In this document: in pieces, positions 38,788 to 47,215 of the stretch | Numbering within the stretch: the first letter of the stretch is position 1 | Layout of the letters: each line of letters starts with the position of its first letter | Origin: Desulfocicer vacuolatum DSM 3385 | GTDB lineage: Bacteria > Desulfobacterota > Desulfobacteria > Desulfobacterales > Desulfobacteraceae | DNA: 64,000 bases | Reading direction: 5' to 3' | Assembly: GCF_900176365.1 (NCBI RefSeq) | Contig: NZ_FWXY01000005.1 | Location: forward strand, 62,001 to 126,000 | Notes under the pieces: model-generated | Seen by the model: the letters and a program-made list of their open reading frames with translations, nothing else | Databases searched by the model: none | Told to the model about the DNA's origin: nothing | Made by a program: the position numbers and the translations under genes

Positions 38788-38882
38788 TCAGAGAATTCTT
38801 TTGAATGGCACCCGGCGTTTAAAGGCTCAACAGGCTTTATAACCCCGGGTTATTGAGAGCTTACATTGCTTGTTTGTAAGAT

Positions 38883-39061
38883 GTTTTTTTTATTAGAAAA
38901 TAAAACTTCTGGGCATCCTCAGCAGAGCCCCCCCGAGGGGTAATAGGAACCGGCCAATCGAGCTGTCTACAGTTCCGGGCCGGGACCATTACCCCTCGGG
39001 GGGGCGGCATGACACCATTTTCAATATTCGTTGTGTCCGACAGGACATGCCCGTTATAGGA
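38883..39061 (+). repeat. Family A repeat, copy 3 (best hairpin)
   Basis: The head TTTTTTTATTAGAAAATAAA is followed by an 18-base arm (38927-38944, GCCCCCCCGAGGGGTAAT). The core CAATCGAGCTGTCTACAGTT comes next, then a perfectly complementary arm (38988-39005) and the tail CGTTGTGTCCGACAGGACAT. The loop is 43 bases and can pair further internally. Confidence 0.88.
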
Positions 39062-39108
39062 AACTCCTTCAGCCATTGATAACTTGGGCGTTGCCCCCCC
39101 TTAGCTAT

Positions 39109-40221
39109 TTACGAGTTATTGCCTTTTCGCAAAACAAAGAAGAAAAATGCCCCCAGGATTAAAACCAGTAAAACCCCGGTGACTTGAAAGGTTTTAAACA
39201 CATATCTTTTACCCTTGGGATCGTAATCAAAACAATAGGTTAATATTTTTTTAATGGAGATGGCCGGTGTGCCCCGGGTGGCTTCGGTGATGGCCATGCT
39301 CACATCAAACGGCAGGTATTCCACGCCATAGAGATACCGGATGAGTTTTCCATCGTCGCCCAGCACGATAAGCACATTGGGATGGATAAAATTATGCTGC
39401 TCAATGCGTTTAAACCGAAATCCTGCGGCAAGGGTTAACGCATTTATGGACTCCAGGGACCCGGTGAGAAATCTCCAGTCCTTCACCGGAAAATCCCGGG
39501 GAAGCAGGTTCATATAGTTTGTTTTGGTATCTGTGGCAATTTGGGCTGTGTCTTCATGGTCAAAACTGATGGTGACCACCCTGAAATCAGTGCCCGGTTT
39601 AAAGGTGACCGACGGCAGGGTGTTGGCAAGGTTTGCCATCATCATGTTGCAGGTTTGGGGACAGTGATAAAATACCAGCTGGAGCAGGGTGGGGCGATCC
39701 ACCAGTTCTGAAAGTGTTATGGGAAAACCGTTCTCATCTGTAAATGAAATATCCAGGGGAAGGGTTTGTCCCAGTTTTTCATCCACACCCACACTTTTAA
39801 ATAAATTTTTTTCTTCATTTGTGGATTTTGCCAGCATGGCAGAGTGATCATGGGTTTTGGAATGACCATTTCCCTCCGTGGCGGAAATAGCATCTCCCGG
39901 ATCATTTTTGTCTGTAGAATCCATGCCCATGGTATTGTTTTCTGTTGCCATGCCATGGGCGGCATGATCACTCATGTCGTGGGACTCAAAAGGTTCACCG
40001 CTTACAACATCTGCATGCACTTCAATGACATGGGCTTCCATGTTATTTTCATCCATGTGACGGTTGTCTGGGTGTGACTCCTGTGCCGTTGTTATCCGGG
40101 CTGGACCCAACAGAGAAAAGAGTAGAGCCAGGGAGATAAACATACAAAGAATAAAGGAAATATTATACGCTGTCTGTTTGATGGTTGACCTCCCGCAGGT
40201 ATTTTTATTTGATTGTTTCAA
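39109..40221 (-). CDS. SCO1/SenC-type copper chaperone with His/Met-rich extension
   Basis: This is a thioredoxin-fold protein that helps insert copper into CuA of oxidase subunit II. The core has FYHCPQTCNMM (CxxxC copper site) and a His in the QHNFIHPNVLIVLGDDG region, plus a C-terminal membrane helix (VLLVLILGAFFFFVL). Between the N-terminal signal/anchor and the core lies a stretch of about 90 residues very rich in His, Met, Asp and Glu, plausibly a copper-storing arm. The 370-residue total is about twice the usual SCO length. The frame opens with a weakly supported TTG at 40221; GGGAGG lies 6 bases before an in-frame ATC, so the start is uncertain. Confidence 0.9.
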   Translation of the reverse strand: MKQSNKNTCGRSTIKQTAYNISFILCMFISLALLFSLLGPARITTAQESHPDNRHMDENNMEAHVIEVHADVVSGEPFESHDMSDHAAHGMATENNTMGMDSTDKNDPGDAISATEGNGHSKTHDHSAMLAKSTNEEKNLFKSVGVDEKLGQTLPLDISFTDENGFPITLSELVDRPTLLQLVFYHCPQTCNMMMANLANTLPSVTFKPGTDFRVVTISFDHEDTAQIATDTKTNYMNLLPRDFPVKDWRFLTGSLESINALTLAAGFRFKRIEQHNFIHPNVLIVLGDDGKLIRYLYGVEYLPFDVSMAITEATRGTPAISIKKILTYCFDYDPKGKRYVFKTFQVTGVLLVLILGAFFFFVLRKGNNS

Positions 40222-40750
40222 ATGTGCCGGTAGTTAACTCCACCTCCAGGACTGTTCTGAACTTATGGCGGGAACGAAAGCTGTCCCTGCCGGAACCATA
40301 GGCCAGCAGCACCGTGGTTTTTCCTTGCCCTGAGATAATCCGATCAGTTTCATCCTCGGAGTTCAGGGGAATGGTAAAACTTATTGTCGTGATTCCTCCT
40401 TTTTCCTGACCCGAGATGTTGCTGATATTGCTTTTTCCTCCCAATTTTTTATCGGGCTTGTGCTGGTGGGATGTGATACCGAAATGATCGGTAATGGAAA
40501 CTTTATTGTTTTTGACGTAGCCAAGGATAAAATTGGCGTCTTTCATTTTTTTGGTGGGGTTGAAGCCAATACCCACCCAGCCCTTTGTTTTTGCAGAGAG
40601 CTGAATCCTTATGTTGTCTGCGTCAATGCTCCAATTAAAAACAATGGTGTCGGTTTTTAATTGATGGTCAAAGGGACGTTCTTCGGCCATGCAGGGTGTT
40701 GAGATGAAAATTATCATCAAGATTGCAACTATGCATAATCTGTCTTTCAT
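40205..40750 (-). CDS. Secreted DOMON-domain protein
   Basis: This 181-residue protein has a signal peptide (CIVAILMIIFISTPCMA) followed by a DOMON-like beta-sandwich (IVFNWSIDADNIRIQLSAKT, KGWVGIGFNPTKKMKDANFI, GYVKNNKVSITDHFG). DOMON domains bind heme or sugars in redox proteins. A possible axial Met or His can be seen, but no c-heme motif. GGAGG lies 5 bases before the ATG at 40750. It overlaps the Sco gene start and probably supports oxidase assembly or electron delivery (inference). Confidence 0.78.
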   Translation of the reverse strand: MKDRLCIVAILMIIFISTPCMAEERPFDHQLKTDTIVFNWSIDADNIRIQLSAKTKGWVGIGFNPTKKMKDANFILGYVKNNKVSITDHFGITSHQHKPDKKLGGKSNISNISGQEKGGITTISFTIPLNSEDETDRIISGQGKTTVLLAYGSGRDSFRSRHKFRTVLEVELTTGTFETIK

Positions 40751-40825
40751 TTTGGCCTCCTTTTCCGGGATTGAATCTTTTGTTTTAAGTTTCCAGGGCA
40801 TTAAAGAACCGGGTTTTTTGCTTGA

Positions 40826-41251
40826 TTATCCGTACTGCAATTCTCCACCCATAAATCCCAGGCCCGTTGCAAATGCAAGACAAAGGGCATAGATAAATAA
40901 AATTTTTTTGTGATTTTCTTGACAGCTCAGAGAAAACTTTATGGCCATGAAAAAAGAGGCTGTTAAAAGGACGGCGAATATCATTTTCATAACAATGAGA
41001 AAGTTCCATTCACCGCCAAACCGGTACTGCCAGTCGGTGAAACCAAACACAACCGTGGGTAAAATGCCGGCCAGTCCAAAGGAGATGCAATAATACGCAG
41101 TGCGCAAAAATTCTTCTTTTTCCAGAAGAAAAAAAATCAGTGCAAAGACAAAACCACCCATGGCCATTCCCATGGGGATGTGTGTCATTGCCGGGTGAAG
41201 GGGATGTACAAAACCAACGCTTTCCAGTAGATGATACATAGCTTCGATCAT
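40826..41251 (-). CDS. DUF2231-like four-helix membrane protein
   Basis: This 141-residue protein has four hydrophobic helices and an N-terminal HPLHPAMTHIPMG motif, typical of DUF2231 proteins in which His residues may bind heme or metal. Its function is unknown. It lies 75 bases upstream of the DOMON gene in the same orientation, so it is likely co-transcribed with the oxidase accessory genes. Confidence 0.72.
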   Translation of the reverse strand: MIEAMYHLLESVGFVHPLHPAMTHIPMGMAMGGFVFALIFFLLEKEEFLRTAYYCISFGLAGILPTVVFGFTDWQYRFGGEWNFLIVMKMIFAVLLTASFFMAIKFSLSCQENHKKILFIYALCLAFATGLGFMGGELQYG

Positions 41252-41631
41252 GGGCTCACCTCATTTGTTGTTAAGTTGCGTTTGTAAAACGATTTTTGTC
41301 TAATGTTGTGCCTTTGGTTTGCCGTTTCATGGGTTTTTTCCTGATATCTGATGATATGGAATGTGGACATATATCCCATAAAATTATTACCCTGTTTTTC
41401 AGCAGGAATCCCATCGCCTGGGAAATTTCGGCGATATTAAAGCACAATTTTTTGATTTGGCACTGGGCGACGTTAGAACCAAGCCCGTGCAACGTCAAAT
41501 CTTAATTTTAGGATTGTCAATTCTCAAAGATCTCGTGGTGTAATTCTCTTTGAACTTTATCATCCCAAATCTTAAGCCTTGGCCATGCAATAGGTTGATA
41601 AATTTTTTAAATCAGTGGGTCGAACTTTGTA
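41252..41631. other. Gap without a supported gene
   Basis: Upstream of the DUF2231 gene and before the family B repeat there is no convincing coding region. A minus-strand frame of 75 codons at 41271-41498 has no recognisable motif. No clear promoter was seen either. Confidence 0.55.
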
Positions 41632-41817
41632 ACTCAACTTTCGGTGTTCGCATTTCGTGGTGGGGTCAGGTTTTCGTTATTGACATTATCGAGGCTTTTT
41701 TCGTTAGCAAAGGTCTTGGTCGATAACATCAATAACAAAAGCCTGACCCCGTCGGCACACTGACCCCATCGGTACATTTAAAAATGCCAGCTTTGAAATG
41801 AAGCCCAAAAGTTGAGT
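41632..41817. repeat. Family B palindromic element, copy 2 (MITE-like)
   Basis: The same 186-base element as at 35996-36176 is bounded by ACTCAACTTTCGG and CCCAAAAGTTGAGT, with the internal GGGGTCAGG / CCTGACCCC palindrome. A family C tail (GCGGTCCGCCTGCGGCGGTT) lies 80 bases further right, over the end of the next gene. Confidence 0.87.
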
Positions 41818-41893
41818 TTGTAAGAAAGTATCAAAATATATATACTACAATAGAACGTGTCAGTGAAGTTTTCAAGCAAAAACTGATCAAAGA

Positions 41894-42403
41894 TTAAAAT
41901 GCGGTCCGCCTGCGGCGGTTAGATCCGATAAAGCTAAACCAGCATAGATAAAAGGATAACAGCAAAAAAACAGTATCCCTTGTAATGGTGAAAATATTGG
42001 CAGGCATCGTGTCCTCAGAGGTTGAGAAGCAGCCGCAATTGATGTCAAGGCCTCTATGGATATTATAATAAATTATCATGGTAAAAATAAAAAGAAGCCC
42101 TGTGCTGACAATGGCGGTGCCCGGCATTAACCATCCGGTTAACAAACAAATACCCATGAACAGTTCCAGCCAGGGCAACACAAGGGCTGTAAAATTAACA
42201 AGTTCCCCGGGCAATAGTTGATAATTGTTTACCACTGTGGCAAAATCAAAGGGATGGATAATTTTATCGTAACTGGCGTAGATAAATATTACGCCCAATA
42301 TCCACCGGGCACCATGGTAAAAAATCAATGGAATTGAAATTTTGCTTGTTGGGGATTGGGTATTGCCTGCCATGCGATTCTCTTTAAAATTATACATTTT
42401 CAT
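41894..42403 (-). CDS. MauE/DoxX-type membrane protein
   Basis: This membrane protein of about 169 residues has four helices. It contains FYHGARWILGVIFIYASYDK, LELFMGICLLTGW and a conserved DINCGCFS loop characteristic of the MauE/DoxX-like family, which supports disulfide or thiol redox and methylamine dehydrogenase maturation. The start is probably the ATG at 42403 (or 42397), inside the end of the upstream gene, with GGAG nearby. Pairing with a rhodanese gene suggests thiol redox or copper/sulfur handling for the oxidase locus (inference). Confidence 0.8.
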   Translation of the reverse strand: MKMYNFKENRMAGNTQSPTSKISIPLIFYHGARWILGVIFIYASYDKIIHPFDFATVVNNYQLLPGELVNFTALVLPWLELFMGICLLTGWLMPGTAIVSTGLLFIFTMIIYYNIHRGLDINCGCFSTSEDTMPANIFTITRDTVFLLLSFYLCWFSFIGSNRRRRTAF

Positions 42404-42908
42404 TATCTCCGTTAATGGATTCCACGGGCATTTCTGCATTTAACCATGCGTCCCATCCCCCTGTCATCACCTTGACATTAAATCCCATTTCTTTAAGGAA
42501 AAAAGCAAGATCATGGCTCAGGGTGCAGGTGTTTCCATCGCAGTAGGTAATCACAAGGTCACTTGGATCAATCTGGGGGGCAACGGCCATGAATTGCTCC
42601 TGAACATCATGCCACGGCAAATTTAATGCCCCTTTAATATGACCCTGATTAAATTTTGAGATATCCCTTGCATCGATGAAAAGAGCAGACTTTTTATTAA
42701 AAACCGCAATGGCCTGATCCAACCCAAGGGCCATGGTGTGACCGTCTTCTGTGGTCAGTTGGGCGTCAACAGACCAATCCTGAACCAGGGCAAGGGGAGC
42801 GGATCGAAGAAAATTACCGCCAAGACCGGCCATGAGTGCCAGGGAAAAAAGAATTAAAATCTGTAGACATATGATTTTTGGAGATGGAATTTTATTTAAA
42901 TTTTTCAT
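42390..42908 (-). CDS. Membrane-anchored rhodanese-like protein
   Basis: This 172-residue protein has an N-terminal hydrophobic anchor (ICLQILILFSLALMAGLGG) followed by a rhodanese domain outside the cytoplasm: FIDARDISKFNQGHIKGALN and an active-site Cys in YCDGNTCTLS with a second Cys four residues on. It overlaps the MauE/DoxX gene and is the first gene of this group. It could move sulfane sulfur or redox equivalents outside the membrane; the reaction is not proven. Confidence 0.85.
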   Translation of the reverse strand: MKNLNKIPSPKIICLQILILFSLALMAGLGGNFLRSAPLALVQDWSVDAQLTTEDGHTMALGLDQAIAVFNKKSALFIDARDISKFNQGHIKGALNLPWHDVQEQFMAVAPQIDPSDLVITYCDGNTCTLSHDLAFFLKEMGFNVKVMTGGWDAWLNAEMPVESINGDNENV

Positions 42909-43082
42909 TTTAAAAATATAGAACTGACCTGCTTTTGTGTCAATATCAAGGATAAAATTTAAGAAAAAGATTTACAAATCATGCCAGTTTCTGATTAAAT
43001 AATGGGATGCGCAATTTTTGATGCATAACAAAATCGAGCTGGGGGTCCAGTTTGAAAATGATCTGATTGTGAGGGGAGCTAA

Positions 43083-43778
43083 TTGAGTAGAAACATGGAA
43101 GTTAAAGGCATTGTCATCATTGCCGGTAATTACGGCAGTGGAAAAACTGAAACCTCTGTAAATCTGGCGCTTCATGGAAAAAAGGCAGGCCTTGCCGTGA
43201 GTATTGTTGATCTTGATCTGGTAAATCCTTATTTCAGAACCCGGGAGGCCAGGGATGTGCTTACCCGCCAGGGTATCAATGTTGTTTTGCCCGATGAAAA
43301 GTACATGCATGCAGACCTTCCCATTTTATCACCCAAGGTAGCCGGTATCATCAAAAACTCTTCGGATCTCACCATATTGGATGCCGGGGGCGATGATGTG
43401 GGTGTCACTGTTCTTGCGGCTTTGGCCGACAGCATGGCAGAACACACCGTTCAGATGTTACAGGTAGTAAACCCTTACAGGCCCTTCACAGAAACCGTTG
43501 AAGGGTGCCTGAAAATAAAGGAGGAGATTGAAATTTCCTCAAAATTGAAGGTCACCGGATGGGTGAGCAATGCCAACCTCATTGATGACACCACCCCCCA
43601 AGATATTTATAGAGGATATGATCTGGTGCAGGCCCTGGCCCTTAAGACCGGTATTCCGGTGGAGTTTATCACGGCATCCACGGAATTGATGGATGGTCTG
43701 GATCTGAGCCGTTTTGATTGTCCTGTATTACCCATTGAGAGGAAACTTGCTCCACCCTGGCGGCGGAGCAGGCAATAG
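43083..43778 (+). CDS. P-loop ATPase (MinD/CobQ-like) of the Vor operon
   Basis: This 231-residue soluble ATPase has a P-loop (GNYGSGKTETSVNL), a switch I-like VDLDLVNPYFRTREARDVL and DAGGDD, similar to MinD/CobQ relatives. It starts with TTG at 43083 (GGGGAG 4 bases upstream); an in-frame ATG at 43095 is the alternative. It lies 11 bases before the ferredoxin subunit of the oxidoreductase and is likely co-transcribed. It may help assemble or insert Fe-S clusters, but this is inference from context. Confidence 0.8.
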   Translation: MSRNMEVKGIVIIAGNYGSGKTETSVNLALHGKKAGLAVSIVDLDLVNPYFRTREARDVLTRQGINVVLPDEKYMHADLPILSPKVAGIIKNSSDLTILDAGGDDVGVTVLAALADSMAEHTVQMLQVVNPYRPFTETVEGCLKIKEEIEISSKLKVTGWVSNANLIDDTTPQDIYRGYDLVQALALKTGIPVEFITASTELMDGLDLSRFDCPVLPIERKLAPPWRRSRQ

Positions 43779-43789
43779 GAGAAAGGCGT

Positions 43790-44035
43790 ATGGCGTTTAA
43801 ACATGTTGTTGATACGGAGAGATGTAAGGGCTGCGGCCTGTGCAAAGACGTCTGTCCTAAAAATGTTCTGGAAATTTCTGATACGGTAAGTGCCAAGGGA
43901 TATTTTCCCATATTCCAGGCAAGACCCGAGGATTGCATCCACTGCACATTGTGCTGTGTGATGTGTCCTGATGTGGCCATCACCATTATTGAATCCAGTG
44001 ACGAAACCCCTGAAAAAGCAATGGAGGAAAACTGA
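43790..44035 (+). CDS. 2-oxoacid:ferredoxin oxidoreductase, ferredoxin (delta) subunit
   Basis: This 81-residue ferredoxin with two [4Fe-4S] sites (CKGCGLCKDVCPKN; CIHCTLCCVMCPD) carries electrons out of the oxidoreductase. An extra Cys flanks the second motif. AGGAG precedes the ATG. The stop TGA overlaps the next ATG (ATGG after TGA), showing tight coupling to the alpha subunit. Confidence 0.94.
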   Translation: MAFKHVVDTERCKGCGLCKDVCPKNVLEISDTVSAKGYFPIFQARPEDCIHCTLCCVMCPDVAITIIESSDETPEKAMEEN

Positions 44036-45108
44036 TGGCCAAGGTGTTGATGAAAGGAAATGAAGCAATTGGAGAGGCTGCCATCCGGGCAGGCTGCCTG
44101 AACTATTTTGCCTATCCCATTACGCCCCAGTCCGAGGTGGCGGAATATTTGGCAAAGAGATTGCCGGAAGCCGGTGGTACCTTTGTTCAAGGTGAAAGCG
44201 AAGTGGCCGTGGGATATATGATTTTTGGTGCGGCAGCCTGCGGTGAGCGGGTGATGACAACTTCCTCCAGCCCCGGGGTGAGCCTCATGAGTGAGGCCAT
44301 CAGCTACATTGCCGGGGCCAGATGTCCTGCCGTATTTGTTAATATCATGCGCGGTGGTCCGGGACTTGGCGGTATTTTGCCTTCCCAGGGAGATTATTTC
44401 CAGGCCACCAAGGGTGGCGGGCATGGAGATTATCACATGCTGGTCATGGCTCCGGACGGTGTCCAGGAGGCTGTGGAAATGACCATGCAGGCTTTTCCCC
44501 TGGCAGAAAAATATCGGGGGCCTGTGATGATCATGGGAGACGGAATGATCGGGCAGATGATGGAACCTGTGGAATTCCCCGAAGATCTCTACGTGCCACC
44601 CACCAATAAAGATGAGTGGGCCACCAATGGCATGGACACCCGTAAGAGTGACACAAAAAATATTGTTAAATCCCTCTATCTTGATCCCACTGTGCTCAAT
44701 GATCATAATCTGCTGCTCAAATCCCAGTATGATCGCATGAAAGAAGAAGAGGTCAGATTTGAAAATTATAACACCGACGGCGATTATCAGGCCTTGATTG
44801 TCAGCTATGGCACCATGAGCCGAGTGTGCAAGACCGCCATTGATGAAATGAAGGCCCAGGGACTTGAAATCGGTATGGTAAGACCCAAGACTTTGTTTCC
44901 CTTTCCCGAAAAAGCCATCCATGATGCGGCATCAAAACCGGGTTGCAAAGTGGTGGTGAGCATAGAGATGAGCATGGGTCAGATGGTGGAAGATGTGGAG
45001 CGGGTGGTAAAGGGAAAAACACCGGTGCAGTGGTATGGCCAGTGCGGTGGTGAAGTGCCCACCCCACAAAAAGTCATGGAACATATTCAATCATTGCTCA
45101 ACAGTTAA
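44035..45108 (+). CDS. vorB: 2-oxoacid:ferredoxin oxidoreductase alpha subunit (VorB-type)
   Basis: This 357-residue alpha subunit has the pyrimidine-binding part of the enzyme (NYFAYPITPQSEVAEYLAKR, ESEVAVGYMIFGAAA, TTSSSPGVSLMSEAISY) and a transketolase C-like end (MVRPKTLFPFPEKAI). It oxidises a 2-oxoacid to an acyl-CoA, CO2 and two electrons together with the beta subunit. VorB-type enzymes prefer branched-chain 2-oxoacids, and this fits ilvE nearby, but 2-oxoglutarate or other substrates are possible. Confidence 0.9.
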   Translation: MAKVLMKGNEAIGEAAIRAGCLNYFAYPITPQSEVAEYLAKRLPEAGGTFVQGESEVAVGYMIFGAAACGERVMTTSSSPGVSLMSEAISYIAGARCPAVFVNIMRGGPGLGGILPSQGDYFQATKGGGHGDYHMLVMAPDGVQEAVEMTMQAFPLAEKYRGPVMIMGDGMIGQMMEPVEFPEDLYVPPTNKDEWATNGMDTRKSDTKNIVKSLYLDPTVLNDHNLLLKSQYDRMKEEEVRFENYNTDGDYQALIVSYGTMSRVCKTAIDEMKAQGLEIGMVRPKTLFPFPEKAIHDAASKPGCKVVVSIEMSMGQMVEDVERVVKGKTPVQWYGQCGGEVPTPQKVMEHIQSLLNS

Positions 45109-45125
45109 ACCGGGGGATATCAGAT

Positions 45126-45863
45126 ATGGGAAAAACATTTTCAAAACCGGAAGCGCTTTCCGATGCACATACCCACTACTGCCCCGGGTGTACCCATGGG
45201 ATTGCCCACAGACTTGTGGCAGAAGTGATTGATGAACTGGGTATCAGAGGCAGAACCGTGGGCATTGCCCCGGTGGGATGTGCTGTCATGGCCTACAACT
45301 ATTTCAGCTGTGATTTCCAGGAAGCAGCCCACGGAAGGGCCCCTGCCATGGCCACGGGCATGAAGCGGGTGAGGCCTGATCTCATGGTTTTTACCTACCA
45401 GGGGGATGGTGACCTTGCCAGCATCGGCATGGGAGAAATTATTCATGCCGCCAACCGTGGGGAAAAATTCACCACCATCTTTATCAATAATGCCATATAT
45501 GGTATGACCGGTGGACAGATGGCACCCACCACCATGCCGGGTCAACGGGCCACCACGGCCCCCATGGGCCGGGATGTGGAGAAAACCGGCATGCCCATCC
45601 GCATGTGTGAACTGCTTTCAAGCCTTGCCACACCCGGATATGTTGAGCGACAGACTTTGCTTAAACCCAAATATATCAATAAAGCCAAAAAAGCCATTAA
45701 AAAAGCTTTTGAATACCAGGAAGCAAATAAATGCTTCAGTTTTGTTGAGTTGGTCAGCACCTGTCCCACCAACTGGGGGATGACCCCCCAGGACGCCCTT
45801 AAATGGGCTGAAGAAACCCTGCTCCCTTATTATCCCCTGGGAGAGTTTAAATCTCCCGAATAA
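45126..45863 (+). CDS. 2-oxoacid:ferredoxin oxidoreductase beta subunit (TPP-binding)
   Basis: This 245-residue subunit carries the thiamine diphosphate site: HYCPGCTHGIAHRL at the N-terminus and the GDGDLASIGMGEIIHAANRG motif, then INNAIYGMTGGQMAP. It acts with the alpha subunit. It lies 17 bases after alpha. The 140-base gap to the gamma subunit (45864-46004) shows no terminator. Confidence 0.92.
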   Translation: MGKTFSKPEALSDAHTHYCPGCTHGIAHRLVAEVIDELGIRGRTVGIAPVGCAVMAYNYFSCDFQEAAHGRAPAMATGMKRVRPDLMVFTYQGDGDLASIGMGEIIHAANRGEKFTTIFINNAIYGMTGGQMAPTTMPGQRATTAPMGRDVEKTGMPIRMCELLSSLATPGYVERQTLLKPKYINKAKKAIKKAFEYQEANKCFSFVELVSTCPTNWGMTPQDALKWAEETLLPYYPLGEFKSPE

Positions 45864-46004
45864 ACAGGGGGAGTCAAGAATTTTCATTAATACGGCCATT
45901 TATTGAAAAAGTATCTGAATGCGTTGATGCTCTTTAAACAAAAAAAGGTCTGTCCATGGAAAATTCCTGAATGATTGAAATTGAATCTTTCTTAGGAGGC
46001 ATAT

Positions 46005-46544
46005 ATGCAAAAAGAAGTGATGTTTGCAGGGTTTGGCGGGCAGGGTATCCTGCTCAGTGCAAAACTGCTGGCCCATGCAGCCATGAACCAGGGAGCGGAG
46101 GTGATGTGGATTCCCTCCTATGGTCCGGAAATGAGGGGAGGCACGGCATACTGTACAGTGATCGTCAGTGATCGTCTCATCGGGTCCCCCATTGTTAAGA
46201 ATCCCACCCATCTGGTGGCAATGAATCGCCCCTCTTTGGAAAAATTTGCCCCTGTGGTAAAATCCGATGGGGTGGTAATGATCAACAGCTCGTTGATTCC
46301 TGTTAGAAGCGGCAGGGACGATGTGGATGAGCTCATTGTACCTGCCAATGACGCTGCCATTGAAGTGGGAAGTGTTCGGTGTGCCAATATCATTGCCGTG
46401 GCAGCCTTTGCAGCCCGAAGCAAAATGGTGGATCTGGAAATTTTAAGGGAATGTGTTAAATCTCAATTTGCTTCCAAAGCAAAATTGATCCCTTTAAATA
46501 TGGCAGCCTTTGATAAAGGCTTGGAACTCGCCGAAGGTAAGTAA
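46005..46544 (+). CDS. 2-oxoacid:ferredoxin oxidoreductase gamma subunit
   Basis: This 179-residue gamma subunit contains the family's FAGFGGQGILLSAKLLA and MRGGTAYCTVIVSDRLIGSP motifs, which build the CoA-binding part of the complex. A strong AGGAGG (46995-region style, here 45994-45999) precedes the ATG. It completes the delta-alpha-beta-gamma set. Confidence 0.92.
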   Translation: MQKEVMFAGFGGQGILLSAKLLAHAAMNQGAEVMWIPSYGPEMRGGTAYCTVIVSDRLIGSPIVKNPTHLVAMNRPSLEKFAPVVKSDGVVMINSSLIPVRSGRDDVDELIVPANDAAIEVGSVRCANIIAVAAFAARSKMVDLEILRECVKSQFASKAKLIPLNMAAFDKGLELAEGK

Positions 46545-46553
46545 TTATGAGAT

Positions 46554-46577
46554 GGGTCATGGCAAGATGCATGACCC
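46554..46577 (+). other. Perfect 8-base hairpin before the ACT gene
   Basis: GGGTCATG and CATGACCC pair across an 8-base loop in the 64-base gap between the gamma gene and the ACT gene. No T-run follows, so it could be an RNA-stability or attenuation structure rather than a terminator. Confidence 0.5.
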
Positions 46578-46608
46578 GGGACATCAATTAATCTTAAAAG
46601 GGGGTTGT

Positions 46609-47097
46609 ATGATTCGACGTGAAATTTCGCTTTTCTTGAGCAATGTACCTGGTGAACTTGGTAAAATGACAGTCCTGTTGAGCGATGCAGGTATCAATGT
46701 GGATGCCATCACCATCCAGGATGCATCAAGCTATATCCAGAATATTTTCCAGGCCCGGGGAAAATCCATCAAGAGATTGGCTTCTGCAGACAGTTACAAG
46801 TATGTAAAGCGGGATTCTGCCAAGGTTTCTCTTATCCGTATGTTAGTGGATAAGCCGGATGAAGCCGTGGCATTACTCAATGAAAAAGAGTATATTTTTG
46901 ACACCAAGGATCTTATTGCCATTGAGCTGGAAAATACCCCCGGCACCCTTTCCAAGATTACCCGGGAATTTGGGGAAAAAGAGATAAATATAAACTATGT
47001 ATACGGTTCGGTTTCCGATTCCGATGGAAGATGTCTTTTTGTGTTTTGTCCTGAAGATCTCCAGGCGGCTTTAAAAATATTTGAATCCTTCGGCTGA
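46609..47097 (+). CDS. Tandem ACT-domain protein
   Basis: This 162-residue protein has two ACT domains: ISLFLSNVPGELGKMTVLLS with DAGINVDAITI, and DLIAIELENTPGTLSKITRE with EININYVYG. ACT domains bind amino acids or other small ligands and often regulate metabolism. The frame opens at 46510, but AAAGGGGG is placed for the ATG at 46609. As the last gene of the Vor operon it may sense the amino acids whose 2-oxoacids Vor consumes (inference). Confidence 0.88.
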   Translation: MIRREISLFLSNVPGELGKMTVLLSDAGINVDAITIQDASSYIQNIFQARGKSIKRLASADSYKYVKRDSAKVSLIRMLVDKPDEAVALLNEKEYIFDTKDLIAIELENTPGTLSKITREFGEKEININYVYGSVSDSDGRCLFVFCPEDLQAALKIFESFG

Positions 47098-47175
47098 ATC
47101 ATTTGTTGGAAGGACGTGCTGCCATCGCCTTCCAACCAAAAGCTGCAACAGACATGCATTGCATGCTGATGAACT
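47093..47175 (-). repeat. Dispersed repeat D, copy 2
   Basis: This segment is the reverse complement of 16269-16352 with scattered changes. Its TTGGAAGG (47105-47112) faces CCTTCCAA (47128-47135), a perfect 8-base stem; in copy 1 the stem is shorter. Confidence 0.6.
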
Positions 47176-47215
47176 TTTGGAACTGAAAAGTAACTGAAAA
47201 GTACCTATACACCAA

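Noticed and set aside
41271-41498. A 75-codon minus-strand frame upstream of the DUF2231 gene
   Set aside because: It has no motif or conserved pattern and no clear ribosome site.
43669-44922. A 417-codon minus-strand open frame
   Set aside because: It lies opposite the ferredoxin and VorB genes, which have clear motifs; its translation is His-rich and low in recognisable domains.
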